Part shown: in pieces, positions 6,622 through 10,183 of the stretch | Layout: every line of letters begins with the position of its first letter | How positions within the stretch are numbered: position 1 is the first letter of the stretch | Assembly: GCA_016844485.1 (NCBI GenBank) | Contig: JAENIZ010000036.1 | Span: 12,233 to 22,415 of the forward strand | Reading direction: 5' to 3' | Length of the DNA: 10,183 bases | DNA from: Gammaproteobacteria bacterium | GTDB lineage: Bacteria; Pseudomonadota; Gammaproteobacteria; Eutrophobiales; Eutrophobiaceae | Program-made: the position numbers and the translations under genes | Notes under the pieces: generated by a model | Told to the model about the DNA's origin: nothing | What the model saw: the letters and a program-made list of their open reading frames with translations, nothing else | Databases searched by the model: none

Positions 6622-7856
6622 TGGATAAGATCATGAAATATTTATGTGCTCTGTTGGACTGGATCGATGCCCGTTTCCCGTTGACCAAACTGTGGAACGA
6701 ACACCTGGCCAAATATTATGCACCCAAGAATTTTAATTTCTGGTATTTTTTTGGTTCCCTGGCCTTGCTGGTACTGGTCATCCAGATCGTAACCGGCATC
6801 TGGTTGACCATGAATTACAAACCTTCAGCCGAGGATGCATTTGCCTCGGTAGAATATATCATGCGCGATGTTGAGTGGGGATGGTGGATGCGCTATATGC
6901 ATTCAACTGGGTCATCTGCCTTTTTCATCGTGATCTATCTACACATGTTCCGTGCGCTTCTTTATGGTTCGTTCAAAAAACCAAGAGAACTGCTTTGGCT
7001 CACTGGCATGTTTATATACCTTACCCTGATGGGTGAGGCATTTTTTGGTTATTTGCTGCCCTGGGGACAGATGTCCTACTGGGGCGCGCAGGTCATTATC
7101 TCGCTCTTCGGCGCAATACCGGTTATTGGTGACTCACTCGCATTATGGATACGGGGTGACTATGTCGTTTCTGATGTTACATTGAATCGCTTTTTTTCAT
7201 TCCATGTCATTGCCATGCCGCTGGTATTACTCGGCCTTGTGTTTGTCCATATCCTTGCCCTGCATGAGGTGGGTTCTAATAATCCGGACGGCGTCGAGAT
7301 AAAAAAGAAAAAGGACGAGCATGGAATACCATTGGATGGTATCCCGTTTCATCCCTATTACACCGTCAAGGATATCGTCGGTGTGGTCGTGTTCCTTATC
7401 TTTTTCTCAATGGTGGTATTTTATAATCCGGAGATGGGCGGGTATTTTCTCGAACACAACAATTTTATTCCCGCAGATCCGTTGAAAACACCGGAACATA
7501 TTGCACCAGTCTGGTATTTCACACCGTATTACGCCATCCTGCGGGCAATCCCCAGCCAGGTAGCCGGTGTTTTCGCAATGGGTCTCGCTGTGATGCTGTT
7601 CTTTTTCCTGCCGTGGCTGGATCGCAGTCCGGTTAAATCCATTCGTTATCGTGGTTGGAAATACAGACTTGCATTAACTGCGTTTACTATTAGTTTTCTT
7701 GCACTGGGTTGGCTGGGGATGCAGGTGGCTATCCCGACATATACTTGGTTGGCGCGAGTTTTTTCAGTGATTTATTTCATGTTTTTTGTATTCATGCCGT
7801 TTTACACCAGTACGGATAACGACAAGCCCGTCCCGGAAAGGGTGAGATACCCGTGA
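6621..7856 (+). CDS. petB: Cytochrome b subunit of the bc1 complex
   Basis: PetB is the membrane core of complex III, carrying hemes bL and bH and both quinone sites. At 411 residues it is a full-length, unsplit cytochrome b with N- and C-terminal parts joined. The bis-histidine ligands are His94 and His108 in one helix and His195 and His210 in the other. The second pair is 15 residues apart, against 14 in mitochondrial-type cytochrome b. The Qo motif reads PVWY at 296-299 where mitochondria have PEWY. The FGYLLPWGQMSYWGA block at about 142-156 is typical. ATG 6621 overlaps the petA TGA, with GGGAA at 6609-6613 upstream; an in-frame ATG at 6633 is a possible alternative. Confidence 0.97.
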   Translation: MDKIMKYLCALLDWIDARFPLTKLWNEHLAKYYAPKNFNFWYFFGSLALLVLVIQIVTGIWLTMNYKPSAEDAFASVEYIMRDVEWGWWMRYMHSTGSSAFFIVIYLHMFRALLYGSFKKPRELLWLTGMFIYLTLMGEAFFGYLLPWGQMSYWGAQVIISLFGAIPVIGDSLALWIRGDYVVSDVTLNRFFSFHVIAMPLVLLGLVFVHILALHEVGSNNPDGVEIKKKKDEHGIPLDGIPFHPYYTVKDIVGVVVFLIFFSMVVFYNPEMGGYFLEHNNFIPADPLKTPEHIAPVWYFTPYYAILRAIPSQVAGVFAMGLAVMLFFFLPWLDRSPVKSIRYRGWKYRLALTAFTISFLALGWLGMQVAIPTYTWLARVFSVIYFMFFVFMPFYTSTDNDKPVPERVRYP

Positions 7857-8596
7857 AGCATCTTTTTATCATGTCTTTTATTCTGATGTTGTGGCCGGTT
7901 ACTGGCATGGCTACGAGTGGCCATCAACTCAGCTATCATATCAATGTCGATACCTCTGATGTCGAATCACTGCAGCGCGGTTCACGTATTTTTGTCAATT
8001 ATTGTATGGGATGCCATTCAGCTTCTTATATGCGCTATAACCGCCTGGGACAGGACCTGGGGATTAGTGAGGAGACACTGAAGGCCAACTTTATGTTTGG
8101 GACTGATAAACCGGGCAACACCATGGAAATTGCCATGAAAAGCGCAGACGCATTAAAGTTTTTTGGAGTTGCACCCCCTGATCTCTCTGTTGTCGCGCGT
8201 TCCCGCGGGGCGGATTGGCTGTACACTTACTTCATGACGTTTTATCGCGATCCATCGAGACCTTTCGGTGTGAATAATCTGCAGTTTAAGGACGTGGCCA
8301 TGCCACATGTCTTGTGGGAGTTACAGGGATTCCAGAAGCTGGTATATAAGACCGTAACTCATGAAGATGGAACAGAAATGGAAGTTATCGAAAGTCTTGA
8401 ACAGGAATCAGAAGGCAAGATGAGTCCTGATGAGTACAAGAATACCGTTTATGATCTGGTTAATTTTCTTGTGTATCTGGCCGAGCCGGCAAAATTCAAA
8501 CGCCAGAAGATCGGTATTTGGGTAATTGTATATCTGCTGTCTTTATTAGTCTTGGCATACATGCTTAAGCAGGAGTACTGGAAAGACGTTCGCTAA
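7853..8596 (+). CDS. petC: Cytochrome c1 subunit of the bc1 complex
   Basis: PetC is the heme c subunit that takes electrons from the Rieske protein and hands them to a soluble or membrane cytochrome c. The product has 247 residues. A signal peptide covers about residues 1-20 (ending in GMA). The heme-binding CMGCH lies at 51-55, Met150 in the VAMPH segment is the likely sixth ligand, and a C-terminal membrane anchor spans about 221-238, leaving a short charged cytoplasmic tail. The GTG start overlaps the petB stop (GTGA) and follows GGTGAG at 7841-7846 with 6-base spacing. An internal ATG at 7871 is a less likely start. Confidence 0.96.
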   Translation: MKHLFIMSFILMLWPVTGMATSGHQLSYHINVDTSDVESLQRGSRIFVNYCMGCHSASYMRYNRLGQDLGISEETLKANFMFGTDKPGNTMEIAMKSADALKFFGVAPPDLSVVARSRGADWLYTYFMTFYRDPSRPFGVNNLQFKDVAMPHVLWELQGFQKLVYKTVTHEDGTEMEVIESLEQESEGKMSPDEYKNTVYDLVNFLVYLAEPAKFKRQKIGIWVIVYLLSLLVLAYMLKQEYWKDVR

Positions 8597-8608
8597 GACG
8601 GCTTCTGT

Positions 8609-8642
8609 GGAATGTAACCTCATTTCTGCCTTTTCTTTTTTT
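8609..8642 (+). terminator. Weak possible terminator after petC
   Basis: GGAATG (8609-8614) can pair with CATTTC (8621-8626), with one G-T pair and a 6-base loop. A T-rich run at 8631-8642 follows after 4 bases. The stem is short and the gap imperfect, so it could at most reduce read-through into sspA. Confidence 0.25.
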
Positions 8643-8645
8643 AGT

Positions 8646-8650
8646 GGAGG
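8646..8650 (+). promoter_or_regulatory. Ribosome binding site that sets the sspA start
   Basis: GGAGG lies 5 bases before ATG 8656. A frame-extending GTG at 8644 would place this site inside the coding region, so ATG 8656 is the better start. Confidence 0.8.
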
Positions 8651-8655
8651 ATTTT

Positions 8656-9282
8656 ATGGCGAGTATTGCCAATAGACGATCTGTTATGGTGCTTTATTCT
8701 GATCCGGTTACACCGATCAGTCATTGTGTTCGCATTGTACTGGCAGAAAAAGGTATAAACGTTGAAATCAATTATGTGGAAGGCGATGAAAGACCCGAAG
8801 AATTGGTTGAATTAAATCCGTATAATTCCGTATTGACCTTGATTGATCGTGAGCTGGTTTTATACAACGCCCAGATTATTATGGAGTATCTGGATGAGCG
8901 TTTTCCCCACCCGCCTTTGATGCCGGTCGACCCGGTATCAAGAGCTACCAATCGTCAATTCCGCTATCGCGTTATGCGGGATTTGTATAAATTAATTGAT
9001 GATCTTGATGGTGATAACGATATTGCCGCAGCGAATGCACGCAAAACCATGCGCGATAATCTTACAGCGATTGCCCCGATCTTTGAGCAGAAACCCTATT
9101 TTATGTCAGATGAATATTCATTGATTGATTGTTGCATGGCGCCATTATTATGGCGGATAAATACCTATGGGATAAAAATGCCATCATCGGCAAAATCGAT
9201 GATTAAATATGGTGAATGTCTGTTTGAAAGAGATGCATTTCAGACAAGCATGTCGGCAGCCGAACGGGAAATGAATAGTTGA
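8656..9282 (+). CDS. sspA: Stringent starvation protein A (SspA)
   Basis: SspA has a glutathione S-transferase fold but is not an active transferase. It binds sigma70-RNA polymerase, modulates transcription in starvation and acid stress, and supports virulence genes in several gammaproteobacteria. The product has 208 residues from ATG 8656. The thioredoxin-like N-terminal domain begins at RRSVMVLYSDP, and VRIVLAEKG is typical. The surface motif Pro84-His85-Pro86 in ERFPHPPLMP falls at the same residue numbers as the E. coli PHP pocket needed for RNA polymerase binding. The alpha-helical C-terminal domain is complete. It follows petC by 59 bp, as in many gamma- and betaproteobacteria. Base composition looks more AT-rich than the pet genes (by eye). 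The gene appears intact although its usual partner sspB is broken. Confidence 0.95.
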   Translation: MASIANRRSVMVLYSDPVTPISHCVRIVLAEKGINVEINYVEGDERPEELVELNPYNSVLTLIDRELVLYNAQIIMEYLDERFPHPPLMPVDPVSRATNRQFRYRVMRDLYKLIDDLDGDNDIAAANARKTMRDNLTAIAPIFEQKPYFMSDEYSLIDCCMAPLLWRINTYGIKMPSSAKSMIKYGECLFERDAFQTSMSAAEREMNS

Positions 9283-9420
9283 CGGTTCAATAAATTATTT
9301 TTGAATATCATTCGCGCGATAAATGAATGGATTCTGGATAATGGTATGACACCGTATTTTTCAGTGGATGCAACTGTCGAGTGTGTCAACGTGCCGGTGA
9401 AGAATAAAGTTGTCAAATAA
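9283..9420 (+). pseudogene. sspB: Truncated sspB remnant (ClpXP adaptor, N-terminal part only)
   Basis: Directly after the sspA stop and in the same frame, the translation contains IIRAINEWILDNGMTPYF, then SVDATVECVNVPV, and stops at TAA 9418-9420. This resembles the SspB N-terminus (E. coli: LLRAFYEWLLDNQLTPHL, then VVDV and VPM). Intact SspB has roughly 130 to 165 residues: a peptide-binding domain plus a ClpX-binding tail. Here at most 45 codons remain, with no ATG start and no ribosome binding site. TTG at 9301 could start 39 residues; TTG at 9279 hits a stop after four codons. Nothing matching the rest of SspB is seen before the macro gene. In intact genomes SspB delivers ssrA-tagged proteins and the RseA fragment to ClpXP. 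The identification rests on remembered family sequence, not on a search. Confidence 0.7.
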
Positions 9421-9488
9421 CAACATATGCACGATACGATTCAATACAGGATAAAATTCATTTAGCTGGGTTGCTCAGGACAAGTTCC

Positions 9489-9989
9489 ATGATTGAGATC
9501 CTGCGGGCGGACATCACGGCATTAAAAGTCGATGCAATCGTTAATGCGGCAAATAATTCCTTGTTAGGCGGTGGTGGGGTAGACGGCGCCATACACCGCG
9601 CCGCGGGTCCGGAGTTATTGGAATTTAACCGCACCTTGGGGGGATGTGGAACGGGACAGGTAAAACTGTCACCCGGCTTCAGTCTCCCCGCCAGGTGGAT
9701 AATCCATACGGTTGGTCCGATATGGCATGGTGGTGAGAAGGGAGAGGCAGAACTACTGGGGAAATGCTATCGCAATTCATTTCAACTCGCCCTTACTCAT
9801 GATATAAAAACTATCGCTTTCCCGGGTATTAGCACAGGTATATACGGGTATCCAAAGGAGTCTGCTGCAAAAATAGCACTGACAGTAATGCAGCAATATG
9901 AGGCGCAATTGATCCTTATAATTTCTTGTTGTTTTAGTATGGAAGACGTGGATATCTATTCAAGAGAACTGGAGAAGCTCAGACAATAA
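9489..9989 (+). CDS. Macro-domain protein (YmdB-like O-acetyl-ADP-ribose/ADP-ribose hydrolase)
   Basis: This is a single macro domain of 166 residues. Family members bind ADP-ribose and remove O-acetyl groups from O-acetyl-ADP-ribose or ADP-ribose from acidic side chains. The motif VNAANNSLLGGGGVDGAIH (residues 18-36) holds Asn22 and Asp32, aligned with the catalytic Asn25 and Asp35 of E. coli YmdB. HTVGPIWHGG (73-82) and FPGISTGIYGYP (111-122) form the rest of the pocket. No signal peptide or extra domain is present. ATG 9489 has AGGA at 9477-9480; an in-frame TTG at 9471 would add six residues and is less likely. The gene sits between the sspB remnant and the convergent BON gene, where none is expected, so it was probably acquired or moved here. 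Whether it acts in ADP-ribose signalling, stress or RNase III control as in E. coli cannot be told. Confidence 0.92.
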   Translation: MIEILRADITALKVDAIVNAANNSLLGGGGVDGAIHRAAGPELLEFNRTLGGCGTGQVKLSPGFSLPARWIIHTVGPIWHGGEKGEAELLGKCYRNSFQLALTHDIKTIAFPGISTGIYGYPKESAAKIALTVMQQYEAQLILIISCCFSMEDVDIYSRELEKLRQ

Positions 9990-9990
9990 A

Positions 9991-10182
9991 CTAATCAGTA
10001 TACTGGAACAGCTTCACCACTTTCTGGACACCGCCGGTTTGACGCGTTACTTCTGTCGCACGATCAGCCTCTGCCCGGGTGAGCAATCCCATTAAATAAA
10101 CCACACCCTTATCAGTCACGACTTTGACACGCGTGCCGTCAAAGTTATCGAGTGTTAATAATTTTGTTTTAACTTTAGATGT
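9991..10182 (-). CDS. BON-domain lipoprotein, DolP/YraP-like (C-terminal part)
   Basis: The gene reads leftward and is cut by the right edge of the window; 63 C-terminal residues are visible, ending at a TAG on the minus strand. They form the last BON domain: VKVVTDKGVVYLMGLLT, then AEADRATEV and GGVQKVVKLFQY. This closely follows the second BON domain of E. coli DolP/YraP (VKVTTENGEVFLMGLVT). DolP-type proteins are outer-membrane lipoproteins with two BON domains that bind anionic phospholipids and support envelope integrity and the BAM complex. The N-terminus with the expected lipobox and first BON domain lies outside. Its stop is 1 bp from that of the macro gene. In many gammaproteobacteria this gene is near diaA, yraN and sspB, which agrees with the sspB remnant here. 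Confidence 0.88.
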   Translation of the reverse strand, partial: TSKVKTKLLTLDNFDGTRVKVVTDKGVVYLMGLLTRAEADRATEVTRQTGGVQKVVKLFQYTD

Positions 10183-10183
10183 G

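Noticed and set aside
9421..9488. Continuation of sspB in another frame
   Set aside because: I read all three plus-strand frames and none resembled the SspB core; each meets a stop or runs into the macro gene without matching.
1..10183. CRISPR array, insertion sequence, tRNA, rRNA or prophage genes
   Set aside because: No regularly spaced repeats, transposase motifs, cloverleaf-like segments or phage proteins were seen on either strand.

Overview
The window is a core-genome segment of a proteobacterium, most likely a gammaproteobacterium. The order ibaG-murA-hisG-hisD-hisC-algW/degS, then petABC-sspA-(sspB)-BON lipoprotein, resembles what I recall of the Pseudomonas aeruginosa region from murA to sspB. 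The protein sequences (short-form HisG, cytochrome b with PVWY, SspA with a PHP surface motif, a DolP/YraP-like BON protein) fit the same group. The species cannot be named from the sequence alone. I see no RNA gene, insertion sequence, CRISPR array or phage gene.

Layout. From 94 to 4757, rightward: ibaG (BolA family), murA (first committed step of peptidoglycan synthesis) and three histidine genes, hisG, hisD and hisC. ibaG/murA and hisG/hisD are tightly packed. hisD and hisC are separated by 70 bp holding a perfect 25-bp palindrome. From 4765 to 5901, leftward: a membrane-anchored HtrA-type protease of the DegS/AlgW class, whose stop lies 7 bp from that of hisC. A 126-bp divergent control region follows. 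From 6028 to 8596, rightward: petA-petB-petC with overlapping stops and starts, encoding the complete cytochrome bc1 complex (Rieske protein, cytochrome b, cytochrome c1). sspA (RNA polymerase-associated stringent starvation protein) follows at 8656-9282.

The right end departs from the expected order. Where sspB (ClpXP adaptor) should follow sspA there is only a fragment of about 39 to 45 codons (9283-9420) that resembles the SspB N-terminus and then stops. A macro-domain gene (ADP-ribose/O-acetyl-ADP-ribose hydrolase type, 9489-9989) follows. It ends 1 bp from the stop of a convergent BON-domain lipoprotein gene that runs off the right edge. The truncated sspB and the macro gene in its place are the most notable features.

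Functionally, most of the window concerns the cell envelope and energy: a cell-wall precursor enzyme, an envelope-stress protease, a respiratory complex and an outer-membrane lipoprotein, with a histidine block and a stress regulator between them. I do not see a new multi-gene system. The points worth checking are small: the sspB remnant, the palindrome and short ORF before hisC, and the control region between the protease gene and petA.
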